From positions 124,001-188,000 of the forward strand of contig DATETJ010000002.1 of the NCBI GenBank assembly GCA_035283685.1: a DNA stretch of 64,000 nt, read 5' to 3'. Positions 44,490 to 53,124 of the stretch are shown here, piece by piece (the stretch's first letter is position 1; each line of letters starts with the position of its first letter). Origin of the DNA: Candidatus Bathyarchaeia archaeon. Its GTDB lineage: Archaea > Thermoproteota > Bathyarchaeia > Bathyarchaeales > Bathyarchaeaceae. The notes below the pieces were generated by a model. It worked only from the letters and a program-made list of their open reading frames with translations. It ran no database searches and was not told where the DNA came from. The position numbers and the translations under genes were made by a program.

Positions 44490-46091
44490 ATGCCTGAGAA
44501 AATTATTGGTCACGGCACATGGTACGATAAGACAGCGCTTCAAGTGGTAGAGCGCGAGCGAAAGCTGGGCAGACGGATCGATTTGCTTCGCACTGAAATG
44601 GGATTCGGGGCTTCAGGCATTCCGCATGTTGGCAACGTAAGCGACGCGATCAGGTCGTATGCCATAACCGTGGCGCTTGAGGCGCAAGGTCATCAATCTG
44701 AGCTGATTGCCTTTTGTGATGACAAAGACGGTTTGAGAAAGGTCCCAGCGGGGTTTCCCAAGTCGCTGAAGAAGTTTCTGGGTTTTCCGGTTACATCCAT
44801 TCCTGATCCTTTCAAATGCCACAAGAGTTTCGGTGAGCATTCAAGCTTGCTTTTGCTTGAGGCGTTTGACAAGTGCGGTGTCAAGTACACTTTCACGTCA
44901 GCAGCCGAGGTTTACAAGCGTGGTCTGCTGAACAACGAGATCAAGATTATACTGACAAATGCTAGGCGTGCGGGCGAAATCATCAAGGAAGAGGTTGGTC
45001 AGGAGAAGTTTGAGGAAACTTTGCCGTATTTTGCGGTGTGCGGCAACTGCGGACGAATCTACACGACCAGAGCGCATGAATTTCTGCCCAAAGAAGGCAA
45101 AGTGCTCTACTCGTGTGAAGGAATGGAGATCAAGGGACAGCGGTTTGAAGGCTGTGGGCACAAGGGCGAAGTAAACTACCGTCGAGGCGAGGGCAAGCTT
45201 GTGTGGAAGGTTGAGTTTGCAGCTCGCTGGAAAGCGTTGGACATAAGGTATGAAGCATATGGCAAGGATATCGCTGATTCCGTGCGCGTTAACGATCGCA
45301 TATGCCGAGAAATATTGAAATGGGAGCCGCCGTTCCATTCGCGATACGAAATGTTCTTGGCGAAAGGAGGCAAACGATTCTCAAAATCTGCGGGCACAGT
45401 GTTCACAGCGCAGGAGTGGTTCCGTTATGGCTCGCCGCAATCATTGAACTTGCTCATGTTGAAGCGGTTTGTGGGCAGCCGCACCATATCCATACTGGAC
45501 ATACCTACCTACATGAACGAGTTCGACGAGCTTGAAGACACCTACTTCGGAAAGAAGCAAATCGTCGACAAGAAGGAATTGACCAAACTCTCTGGATTAT
45601 TCAAGTATTGCTGGTGGCTGAAGCCGCCTGCTAAGCCAAGCCTTCACGTGTCCTTCAACCTGCTCGCCTACTTAGCCAAAGTGGCGCCTAAAGGCGGAGA
45701 AAACCAGTACATAGCAGGGAAGCTTCAGGAATACGGTTACCTCAAGGAGAAAGACGCAGTCACACCTGAGTTGCAGCAGAGAATAGAATACGCGCACAAC
45801 TGGAACCAGGAGTTCTCCGAGATCAAAGAAACCACGATAAAGCTGACAGACAATGAAAGAGCAGCCGTTAAGGAGCTTGTCCAGATGCTTCAAACCGAGG
45901 CTGACGCGGATCAGATACAGACCGCGGTTTTCAATGCAGCAAGAAAAAACAATGTTCAGCCCGGTCAATTCTTCAAAACGTTGTATACAGTTTTGCTTGG
46001 GACGCCGGCTGGTCCAAGGCTGGGTCCATACATGGTGGCGATGGGAAGAGAAAACGTGGTCAACGCATTAGAGAGAGTTCTGAAAGAATAG
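44490..46091 (+). CDS. lysS: Lysyl-tRNA synthetase, class I
   Basis: The enzyme has class I features: GASGIPHVGNVSDAIRSY (HIGH-type HVGN) and KRFSKSAGTVFT (KMSKS-type). It also has zinc-like cysteines (CGNCGRIY, CEGMEIKG...GCGHKG) and the C-terminal all-helical anticodon domain. It charges tRNA-Lys; this archaeal class I form replaces class II. I place the start at ATG at 44490 (MPEKIIGHGTWYDKTALQVV), the family N terminus. The frame is open to 44352, with other Met codons at 44412 and 44430, and a TATA-like box at 44393-44402 allows these too. Confidence 0.95.
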   Translation: MPEKIIGHGTWYDKTALQVVERERKLGRRIDLLRTEMGFGASGIPHVGNVSDAIRSYAITVALEAQGHQSELIAFCDDKDGLRKVPAGFPKSLKKFLGFPVTSIPDPFKCHKSFGEHSSLLLLEAFDKCGVKYTFTSAAEVYKRGLLNNEIKIILTNARRAGEIIKEEVGQEKFEETLPYFAVCGNCGRIYTTRAHEFLPKEGKVLYSCEGMEIKGQRFEGCGHKGEVNYRRGEGKLVWKVEFAARWKALDIRYEAYGKDIADSVRVNDRICREILKWEPPFHSRYEMFLAKGGKRFSKSAGTVFTAQEWFRYGSPQSLNLLMLKRFVGSRTISILDIPTYMNEFDELEDTYFGKKQIVDKKELTKLSGLFKYCWWLKPPAKPSLHVSFNLLAYLAKVAPKGGENQYIAGKLQEYGYLKEKDAVTPELQQRIEYAHNWNQEFSEIKETTIKLTDNERAAVKELVQMLQTEADADQIQTAVFNAARKNNVQPGQFFKTLYTVLLGTPAGPRLGPYMVAMGRENVVNALERVLKE

Positions 46092-46172
46092 GCTTGTCTG
46101 TAGACTGCGTTCGGAAAGTTTTTATAGTATTTGTGCTATTGAGACTGAAGCCTTTGAAATTGGGGTCCTACT

Positions 46173-46424
46173 ATGTCCAGAAGCAAGCTTGACTTGTTCG
46201 CTAAAGTGCTTGAGATGGCTAGAAACGGAACCACGGGAGCCAAAATTGCGTCTCAGGAAAACCTGCAACGAGAACTCGTGGATAGCTCGCTCAGACTATT
46301 GACAAACCTCGATTTATTGATGGAAACACGCAACAGCCCGGTCTCCTTCGTCACTACACAAAAAGGTTGTCAATTTCTACAAGATTATCAACATCTGGCG
46401 AAGCGGTTGAATTCTGAATTTTAG
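46173..46424 (+). CDS. Small archaeal winged-helix protein
   Basis: The 83-residue protein is a compact winged helix: DLFAKVLEMARNGTTGAKI, recognition-helix candidate QENLQRELVDSSLRLLTNLDLL, and a short wing (VSFVTTQKGCQFLQDYQHL). It is of the HTH_45 type common in archaea. A TATA-like TTTTTATAG lies about 50 bases upstream. The target is unknown. Confidence 0.75.
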   Translation: MSRSKLDLFAKVLEMARNGTTGAKIASQENLQRELVDSSLRLLTNLDLLMETRNSPVSFVTTQKGCQFLQDYQHLAKRLNSEF

Positions 46425-46515
46425 CAATAAGTAAGAGGTCTGCGGAAATCGATTCAACATTGCCTATTGAGAGAACGAATAAGCTTAAACTAGAGTCTGT
46501 TCCACAAATAGCGAC

Positions 46516-46591
46516 GGGCCCGTCGTCTAGCCCGGATTAGGACGCTGGCCTGCGGAGCCGGAGATCTGGGGTTCAAATCCCCGCGGGCCCG
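46516..46591 (+). tRNA. tRNA-Arg (GCG)
   Basis: Acceptor GGGCCCG/CGGGCCC with discriminator G. Anticodon arm CTGGC-CTGCGGA-GCCGG gives anticodon GCG (CGC/CGU arginine codons). T arm TGGGG-TTCAAAT-CCCCG. CCA is not encoded. A TATA-like GCTTAAACT lies about 33 bases upstream. Confidence 0.92.
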
Positions 46592-46595
46592 CTTT

Positions 46596-47297
46596 TCATC
46601 GCTTTGTGCGTGCTCTGGCTTCCTTTACGGCGACGTGTAATGCAATCGTGCCCAAAGTCTTGTCCTTAAAAGACACTTTGTGGAATCCTGCCTTCAGCAA
46701 AAGGGCGTTGATCTCCCTAGCTGATAGGAAGTCTGCAGCAGAGGCTCCCAAGTATCTGTAGGGGGCTTTGCGTTTGGAGACAAGCCAACCAACCAAAGGC
46801 ACCACTTTCTTACAGTACAGATGAAAGAGTATTTGGATCATGCGGGAATCGGGCTGGCTGGTTTCGATGCAGGCAAATCTGCCTTTTTCTCTTAGGGTTC
46901 TAGCAATCTCCTTAACATGGGTCATAGCTTTTGGGTTCCTAAATACTAGGTTACGGAAAGAGAATGATATGGCAACTCGGTCGACACTTGCGTCTACGAA
47001 TGGCAGGTAGGCGGCGTCCGCGACTATGAAAGTCACCCTCGATCTGGTCTCCTGAACAGCTTTATTGAGCATAGCTTTGTTGAAGTCGAGTCCAAGCAAA
47101 CAGGCTTGCGGAGGTAGACGCTTTTGGATGTTTTGGGCTAGTTTGCCAGTTCCGCAACACAGGTCGATCACCACGCCTTTAGAGATGCATTCTCCTGCGC
47201 ATGTTTTGCGCCAGACGTCGTCAAGGCCAAAGGTTAGAATGCGATTAAGTAAGTCGTATCTTGAAGCAACACTGGTAAACATGGATCTGAGCGACAT
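46596..47297 (-). CDS. UbiE/MenG-like SAM-dependent methyltransferase
   Basis: The class I methyltransferase has VASRYDLLNRILTFGLDDVWR, SAM motif I VIDLCCGTGKLAQNI, LGLDFNKAMLNKA, and the UbiE-type FRNLVFRNPKAMTHVKEIARTL. The later SRKRKAPYRYLGAS-like region and KDKTLGTIALHVAVKE also fit the quinone C-methylase family. It may methylate a menaquinone-like or other isoprenoid compound (inference). I place the start at the ATG at 47297, giving MSLRSMFTSVASRYD. A longer frame to 47417 would abut the divergent presenilin gene and adds an atypical N terminus. Confidence 0.85.
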   Translation of the reverse strand: MSLRSMFTSVASRYDLLNRILTFGLDDVWRKTCAGECISKGVVIDLCCGTGKLAQNIQKRLPPQACLLGLDFNKAMLNKAVQETRSRVTFIVADAAYLPFVDASVDRVAISFSFRNLVFRNPKAMTHVKEIARTLREKGRFACIETSQPDSRMIQILFHLYCKKVVPLVGWLVSKRKAPYRYLGASAADFLSAREINALLLKAGFHKVSFKDKTLGTIALHVAVKEARARTKR

Positions 47298-47418
47298 GAT
47301 AAACACTGTATATCTGTTGGGGGCGCTCTTGTCTTGATCTAAACATTGTACGGGATTCCATAAATACTTGAATGTTCTTTCTTGAGGAATCAATTGAGAA
47401 ACCACAAGTGTTGGCAAA

Positions 47419-48321
47419 ATGAAGGATGTAGTTCCTGTTTTTCTGATGGGCGGCTTGTTCGTCTTAACCTACGGTTTGGCCTTATTGGTCATCGCTCCAT
47501 TTGAGACTGCTGGGCTGGGGGTGTACGAGAACCCTGATGATCCATTAAACGTAGTGGTTTTCTTGCTCACTCTCTTAGTCATTACAGCTGTTTTGCTACT
47601 TATCGCTAAGTTTTGGAAGAAGCGAATGGTACAGGTTATTGTTTTGAGCTCTATTGGCTACATTGTGTTTTACGTGTTTTACGCATTCTTAGCCATGGTC
47701 GTTTCGAACGTGTTGAGTTTGGTTTTTTCTGTAGCTGCTGTGGCTGCCGTGATCGTTTTGCTTGTCAAGTACCCTGAATGGTACGTGATAAATGTCACAG
47801 GCGTGTTGCTGGGCCTTGGGTCCATTGCCATGCTCGGCATATCGCTGAGCCTTTCGCTGGTTATCATTCTACTTTTTGGATTGGCTGTTTATGATGCGAT
47901 TTCAGTGTATAAGACCAAGCACATGATTGATCTCGCGGATGTAGTTCTTGATCTTAAATTGCCAGTGATGTTGGTCATACCAAAAAGGCGAAGCTACTCT
48001 CTGATCAGGGACACAGTGAGTCTGAAGGAAAAACTCAAAGAAGGGGAGGAGCGAGATGCTTTTTTCATGGGTCTGGGCGATGTTGTGATGCCTGGGATTT
48101 TGGTTGCCTCTGCATTTCACAATATTGGCGAGGGCGGTTTGCTAGTTGCCTTGTCAGTGATGTTTGGCACGTTGCTTGGCTTCGCTGTGCTCATGGTTTT
48201 TCTTGCCAGGGGAAAACCGCAGGCTGGGCTGCCTTTTCTGTGCAGTGGTGCAATATTGGGCTATTTGATCTCAAGTTACATGTTGTTCGGAGAACTGGTC
48301 GGCTTTTCTCTGCCTTTTTGA
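47419..48321 (+). CDS. Archaeal presenilin/signal-peptide-peptidase-like aspartyl protease
   Basis: The 300-residue membrane protein has about nine hydrophobic helices and the paired catalytic motifs of A22 intramembrane proteases. These are YD in AVYDAISVY (Asp159) and GXGD in MGLGDVVMPG (Asp221). A PAL-like QAGLPFL follows near residue 272. It would cut substrates within the membrane. It is a single gene, divergent from the methyltransferase gene. Confidence 0.9.
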   Translation: MKDVVPVFLMGGLFVLTYGLALLVIAPFETAGLGVYENPDDPLNVVVFLLTLLVITAVLLLIAKFWKKRMVQVIVLSSIGYIVFYVFYAFLAMVVSNVLSLVFSVAAVAAVIVLLVKYPEWYVINVTGVLLGLGSIAMLGISLSLSLVIILLFGLAVYDAISVYKTKHMIDLADVVLDLKLPVMLVIPKRRSYSLIRDTVSLKEKLKEGEERDAFFMGLGDVVMPGILVASAFHNIGEGGLLVALSVMFGTLLGFAVLMVFLARGKPQAGLPFLCSGAILGYLISSYMLFGELVGFSLPF

Positions 48322-48423
48322 ACTTAACATGCCTGACTAATAGTTATATATAATGTCTGCAATCTCTGAGTGGTACTTCAATGGTTCGTATGGGACGCTA
48401 TTTCGCACGAATGTGAATGTCTT

Positions 48424-50373
48424 ATGACTGCTGTCAACCCGTTTGCAGAGTTTCGCAGCAGCTGCGAATCTGTCCTGAGAGACACGTTTAAGAAGGTGTG
48501 TCCGGAGTTCGCGGTTTCGCTTGCGTTAGAGTCACCGCCTAGCCCTGAGTTCGGCGAGTTATCGTCCTCTGCTTGTTTTGAGCTTTCCAAGTCGGTTGGA
48601 GTGAAACCTTTGGAAATCGCGCAGCAAGTTGCTGATGCTGCGGACTTGTCAGGATCCAGATTTGTGCAAGCTACTAAGGCCGCTGGCGGTGGGTACATCA
48701 ATTTTTACGTGAACTTTCCAGTGTTTGCGGAACTGGTTTTACAGTCGATCTTAGCGCTGGATCAGGAATATGGCTTTGCGAAAACCGAGAAGTCATTGAA
48801 AGTCATTGTTGAGCATACTAGCGTCAATCCCATTCACTCAATTCACATTGGGCAAGCGAGGAACCCTGTCTTAGGCGACTCGTTGGCTCGCATTTTGAAG
48901 GCTTGGGGGCACACGGTTTATACGCACTATTATGTAGATGATGTGGGTCGGCAAGCTGCTGTCATAGCTTACGGCTACGAGAAGCTAGGTCACCCCGAGC
49001 CAGATGGCAAACCTGATCGTTTCATAGGTCGAATTTATTCTGTTACAAGCTGTATTGTTGAAATTCAGAAGCTGAAGAAGGCGATAGAGAAAGCAAAAAG
49101 CCAAGACACTGTTGAATCTGTCGCTAAACTGATGGGCGAACTGCATGACTGGACAGTTGCCGCTGCTGAGTTGGAGTCGGCTCATCCAGAGTTGTTCGCC
49201 AAACTATTGGACAAGATCAGTAAGGATCAGAATCCAGAGGCGCGAATTGCCGAACTCAATTTGTCGTATGAGCGCGGCGAGAACGAGTCAGTTAAACAGC
49301 TTATTCGCAGATTAAGCGAGCTCTGTTTGGGCGGGTTCAAGGAGTCGCTTGCCAGACTGGGCATAACTTATGATTCTTGGGATTGGGAAAGCGACTTCGT
49401 CTGGAACGGCGATGTCAAGCGTGTTCTGATGCGTTTAGGAGAGACTCCCTACATTTCTCGTGTGGGAGACGTGCTGGAATTCGATGCTAATAAGGTGGTT
49501 GACGACTTGGGGCTAAGGGCGCTGCTCGGTCTAGGCGAAGGCTACGAGGTTCCATCGTTGACGCTGGTGAGAGCCGACGGCACAACTTTGTACACCACAC
49601 GGGACGTTCCTTATAACCTGTGGAAGTTTCGAAAGGCTGACTTGTTGATCAACGTTGTAGGCATAGAGCAATCGTTGGCTCAACTGCATCTGAAGATCGC
49701 TCTTGCCGCATTGAGGCAAGTAGACAGAGTGAAGAACTTGCGCCACTTTGCCTACAATTTGGTGAGTCTACCCGGCTTTAAAATGTCCAGCAGAACTGGG
49801 CGTTATGTAACGCTTGATGAAGTCATGGATGAAGCAGTCAAACGTGCATATGAGGAGGTTGTGAAACGTTCGCCTGAGTTTTCTGAGGATGAGAAGCAGC
49901 GCATTTCGAACCTTGTGGGCATAGGCGCCATCAGATATGCGTTGGTGCAGGTTGATCCTTCGAAGCCGGTGGTTTTCACGTGGGATCGTGTGCTCGACTT
50001 TGAGAAGAACAGTGCGCCCTACATCCAATATTCGCATGCAAGGGCTGGAAGTATACTGCGTAAGGCTAAACGCAGAGTGCCAAGTCCTGATTACGCGCTT
50101 TTGAAGGAGCCGATTGAACGCGCCTTGGTCTTAGTGTTGTCCAAGTTTCCAGACGTGTTTGTTGATTCAGCTAAGAACCTCCGCCCTCACTTGATTGCTG
50201 ATTATGCGAACGCGCTGGCTGATAAGTTTAACACGTTTTACAGTGCCTTGCCTGTGATTAAAGCTGAACCGAAGGAGCTTGGCAGTGCGAGGCTCATGTT
50301 AGTAGACGCTACGCGTAAGACTCTTAGAAATGCGCTGGGTCTGCTTGGGATTGAAGCGCCTGATAAAATGTGA
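48424..50373 (+). CDS. argS: Arginyl-tRNA synthetase
   Basis: The class I enzyme has the N-terminal Add1 domain, the HIGH-type SIHIGQARNPVLGDSLARIL, the YVDDVGRQ segment, and LPGFKMSSRTGRYVTLDE as the KMSK-like loop. The DALR C-terminal domain contains FEKNSAPYIQYSHARAGSILR. It charges tRNA-Arg. ATG at 48424 is preferred because the TATA box TTATATATAAT (48344-48354) places transcription start near 48378, downstream of the earliest GTG (48370). Confidence 0.96.
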   Translation: MTAVNPFAEFRSSCESVLRDTFKKVCPEFAVSLALESPPSPEFGELSSSACFELSKSVGVKPLEIAQQVADAADLSGSRFVQATKAAGGGYINFYVNFPVFAELVLQSILALDQEYGFAKTEKSLKVIVEHTSVNPIHSIHIGQARNPVLGDSLARILKAWGHTVYTHYYVDDVGRQAAVIAYGYEKLGHPEPDGKPDRFIGRIYSVTSCIVEIQKLKKAIEKAKSQDTVESVAKLMGELHDWTVAAAELESAHPELFAKLLDKISKDQNPEARIAELNLSYERGENESVKQLIRRLSELCLGGFKESLARLGITYDSWDWESDFVWNGDVKRVLMRLGETPYISRVGDVLEFDANKVVDDLGLRALLGLGEGYEVPSLTLVRADGTTLYTTRDVPYNLWKFRKADLLINVVGIEQSLAQLHLKIALAALRQVDRVKNLRHFAYNLVSLPGFKMSSRTGRYVTLDEVMDEAVKRAYEEVVKRSPEFSEDEKQRISNLVGIGAIRYALVQVDPSKPVVFTWDRVLDFEKNSAPYIQYSHARAGSILRKAKRRVPSPDYALLKEPIERALVLVLSKFPDVFVDSAKNLRPHLIADYANALADKFNTFYSALPVIKAEPKELGSARLMLVDATRKTLRNALGLLGIEAPDKM

Positions 50374-50393
50374 AAGGTTGCGTCTCTGGCTCG

Positions 50394-51068
50394 TTATTTT
50401 GGCATTTCTTCGATGATTTGAGTTGCTGTGCTGGTTCCGATGCGGCTTGCTCCTGCTTTGATCATGGCTAGGGTGTCCTTGAGGGTGCGTATGCCTCCGG
50501 CTGCTTTTACGCCCATTTCTTTTCCTACTGTGCGTCGCATTAGTTTGATGTCGTTGACTGTTGCGGTTCCTCCGAATAGGCCTGTGGATGTTTTCACGTA
50601 GTCTGCACCTGTTTCTTTGGCTATTTTGCATGCTGTGCGTTTTTCTGGGTCTGTTAGTAGGTTGGTTTCGATTATGGCTTTGACTGTGATGTTGGGGTTG
50701 ATGTGTTTGATGGCGGTTACGGCTTCGATGTCGTTTTTGACTGTGGTGTAGTCTTTGGATTTGAGGGCGCTTAGGTTTATGACCATGTCGATTTCTTGGG
50801 CGCCGAGCTTTACGACTTGGCGGGTTTCCTCAGCTTTGATTTCGGGTAGTGTGGCGCCCATTGGGAAGCCGATTGTGCTGCATATTTTGACGTTGGAGTC
50901 TTCGAGTGTGTAGCGGGCTAGGTCTACGTAGTATGGGTTTACTACTACTGTGCCTATGTGGTGTTTTCGTGCGTCCCAGCACAATTTTATGATGTCGTCT
51001 TTGGTGGCTGTGTGCCGTATTAGTGTGCTGTCGATTATGTTGGCGAGTTGTTGTCGTGTGAGTTTCAT
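50394..51068 (-). CDS. deoC: Deoxyribose-phosphate aldolase
   Basis: The 224-residue TIM barrel has IDSTLIRHTATKDDI, CSTIGFPMGA, EIDMVINLSALKS, VKAIIETNLLTD, and the Schiff-base lysine in ADYVKTSTGLFGG. The second lysine lies in GVKAAGGIRT. It splits 2-deoxyribose 5-phosphate to glyceraldehyde 3-phosphate and acetaldehyde, or runs in reverse. It is convergent with argS. Confidence 0.95.
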   Translation of the reverse strand: MKLTRQQLANIIDSTLIRHTATKDDIIKLCWDARKHHIGTVVVNPYYVDLARYTLEDSNVKICSTIGFPMGATLPEIKAEETRQVVKLGAQEIDMVINLSALKSKDYTTVKNDIEAVTAIKHINPNITVKAIIETNLLTDPEKRTACKIAKETGADYVKTSTGLFGGTATVNDIKLMRRTVGKEMGVKAAGGIRTLKDTLAMIKAGASRIGTSTATQIIEEMPK

Positions 51069-51226
51069 GTTGTTTCTGTTTCTCCGTGTGTGTTGGGCTT
51101 ATTTGTTGTTGGTTTGGTGTCTAAAGCTTTGTGTTTTGTGTGGGTTTTTGTTGCGGGTGTTGTTGTGGTGGGGGAGTCACAAATTTTATAATGTGTTGGA
51201 GTCGATATGCGTGTAAGTGATTTGTT

Positions 51227-51622
51227 ATGGGTGAGTATCAGGATGCGTTGAAGGATATTGCGAAGGCTTTTGGTTTTGTGCCTGGGTTTATGAAGGCTAT
51301 TCCGCAAGACGTGTTGGTCAAAGATTGGGCGTTGATGAAGAAGTATCAATTGGGTGAATCTGAGATTCCTGCGAAGTACAGGGAGTTCATTGGTTTGGCG
51401 GTTGCGGCTAATTTGAAGTGCCCCTATTGTACGTTGCTGCACACAGCTGTGGCTACGATGAACGGTGCTAGCGATAAGGAGTTCAGTGAAGTGGTTTTCT
51501 TGGCTAGTTTTACGGCTCGTTGGAGTGCGATGCTGCATGCGTTGCAGTATAGTTTTGAGACGTTTGCGGATGAGGTTCATCGGATCGGTGAACACGCGAA
51601 GAAAACTGCGAAGAAGAAGTAG
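51227..51622 (+). CDS. Carboxymuconolactone decarboxylase/AhpD-like protein
   Basis: The 131-residue all-helical protein has the CMD-family core KYREFIGLAVAANLKCPYCT, with a CXXC and the downstream His (LLHTAVATMNGAS). The CXXC and His are the AhpD-type redox site, so peroxidase-reductase or thiol chemistry is likely (family knowledge). The TATA-like TTTTATAAT at 51184-51192 is upstream. A single gene. Confidence 0.85.
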   Translation: MGEYQDALKDIAKAFGFVPGFMKAIPQDVLVKDWALMKKYQLGESEIPAKYREFIGLAVAANLKCPYCTLLHTAVATMNGASDKEFSEVVFLASFTARWSAMLHALQYSFETFADEVHRIGEHAKKTAKKK

Positions 51623-51669
51623 AAGTCTAGGGGCAAAGCGTTAAAGCCTAACACTTTTTTCTTTGTGTC

Positions 51670-53124
51670 TTAGTTTCCTCGCCAGAATAGGTAGACTTTG
51701 GTTTGCAGTAGCAGGGCTGTTATTGTGATGAGTTTGGCGAGTTTGTCTAGGCTGGCTGACTGCAGTTTCAGTTGGTACTGTTTGTGTGTGCCGTAGGGTT
51801 CGTCGTGGAAGAATTCCTTAGCGAGGCGTGGATGATAGTTCTGTGTGAAGGTTTGTTTTAGTGTGGTTAGCTCGGTTTGGTTTAGGTGTTTGATTTGTGT
51901 CAGCGCGTAGTTTTCGCTGTTTAGCAGGGTTGTGTTGAAGCCTAGTTTCTGTAGTGTGTCTCGTATTGCGAGTGCTTGTTTTGTTGGTGTTGTTGTGCGT
52001 ATCCGTGTCATGCCGGCGTGTTCGAAGAATGGGTTGTAGCGTGCCATGACTGCTGTGGTTTCGACGAGTGGTGTGCCGCTTTGGCTGAGGGTTTCGCGTA
52101 CGAGTCGTTGTCCTAGTCCTATTGTGCGGTATTTGGGATGTACTACGACGCGCATTATGTTGCTGAGTTTCTGGTTGAGTTCGCGTATGGGCATGTGTGG
52201 TAGTGTGAGGCGGCGTCCTGTGGTGGCTATGGCTGGATAGGTGTACACGATGACGCCTGCGAGTTCGGTTTTTCGCATGGCTCGGAAGATGCGGCGTACT
52301 GCGCCCAAGTTGTGGCTGCGGTAATGAAATTCGGCTAGTGCTTCGTAGTCTTGGCGTGTGCCGGGTTCGATGTGGATTTCGTTCAGTAATGTGCATTGTT
52401 GTGGTGGCTGGTTTGGGTAGTAGTTAATTTGGAGTTCTCTGCCGAACCGCTTGTGAATGTGCACTGATGGTTGCAGGTCTGTGTGTAGGTCGGTGTGTGT
52501 TGTGGCGGCTATGACAGCTTTGCTGTGTTGGCGTGCGAGTTTTTGGATGTTGTAGGCTGTGATTTTTGCTGTGTCTCGGTCGAGTGTGGCTGCGAATTCG
52601 TCGAGTATCCAGAATTGTGCTCCTGTTTCGATGAGTTTGGCGGTGTGGTATCGGTATTTTTGTCCGTCGCTGAGTTGCTGATATGTGCGGAGGAAGAGGA
52701 AGGCGTCGTTTAAGCCTACTCGGCTTAAGAGTTCTAAGGCTTGCTCGGTTGTGGTGCCTACGGTTTCGATTATGGGTTTGTCTGGGATGGGTTGGATGTC
52801 GTTGATGTTGGCTGCGGTTGTGCCCATGTCGTTTTTGATGTCGTTTTCAAGGGTTTTGAGCAGGGCGGATTTGCCGCTGCCTGATTCGCCTGTTATGTAT
52901 ACTATGTCGTGTGGGCTGATTTTGAGTTCGACGTTGTCGTATATGACGAATCTGTGGCTCTGGTCTAAGCCTAGTCCGAAGCTTTCGGCAACTGCTAAGA
53001 CGCGTTGGGTGGGTTGTGGCGCGGCTGTTTCGTAGCTTATGTTGATTATGAAGCGGTCTGTTTCACGGTCGTAGCGTCGGTGGTACTGGTTGATTTGGAA
53101 GTGTTCGCTGTGGTGTCGTGTCAT
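51670..53124 (-). CDS. ABC-type ATPase fused to GNAT acetyltransferase (COG2401-like)
   Basis: The 484-residue protein has an ABC ATPase domain (about residues 40-250): Walker A GESGSGKSALL, signature-like LSDGQKYR, Walker B FWILDEFAATLD and H-loop AATTHTDL. A GNAT domain follows at ~265-410: EALAEFHYRSHNLGAVR, MRVVVHPKYRTIGLGQRLVRE, and VMARYNPFFEHAGMTR. There are no membrane segments. The fusion is the archaeal COG2401 type, of unknown function. Its ATG overlaps the terminase stop (ATGA), so the two are translationally coupled; the frame extends upstream to 53190 without support. Confidence 0.85.
   Translation of the reverse strand: MTRHHSEHFQINQYHRRYDRETDRFIINISYETAAPQPTQRVLAVAESFGLGLDQSHRFVIYDNVELKISPHDIVYITGESGSGKSALLKTLENDIKNDMGTTAANINDIQPIPDKPIIETVGTTTEQALELLSRVGLNDAFLFLRTYQQLSDGQKYRYHTAKLIETGAQFWILDEFAATLDRDTAKITAYNIQKLARQHSKAVIAATTHTDLHTDLQPSVHIHKRFGRELQINYYPNQPPQQCTLLNEIHIEPGTRQDYEALAEFHYRSHNLGAVRRIFRAMRKTELAGVIVYTYPAIATTGRRLTLPHMPIRELNQKLSNIMRVVVHPKYRTIGLGQRLVRETLSQSGTPLVETTAVMARYNPFFEHAGMTRIRTTTPTKQALAIRDTLQKLGFNTTLLNSENYALTQIKHLNQTELTTLKQTFTQNYHPRLAKEFFHDEPYGTHKQYQLKLQSASLDKLAKLITITALLLQTKVYLFWRGN

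Noticed and set aside
51818-52396. Arg/Thr/His-rich frame inside the ABC-GNAT gene
   Set aside because: Low-complexity shadow of the real gene in another frame.
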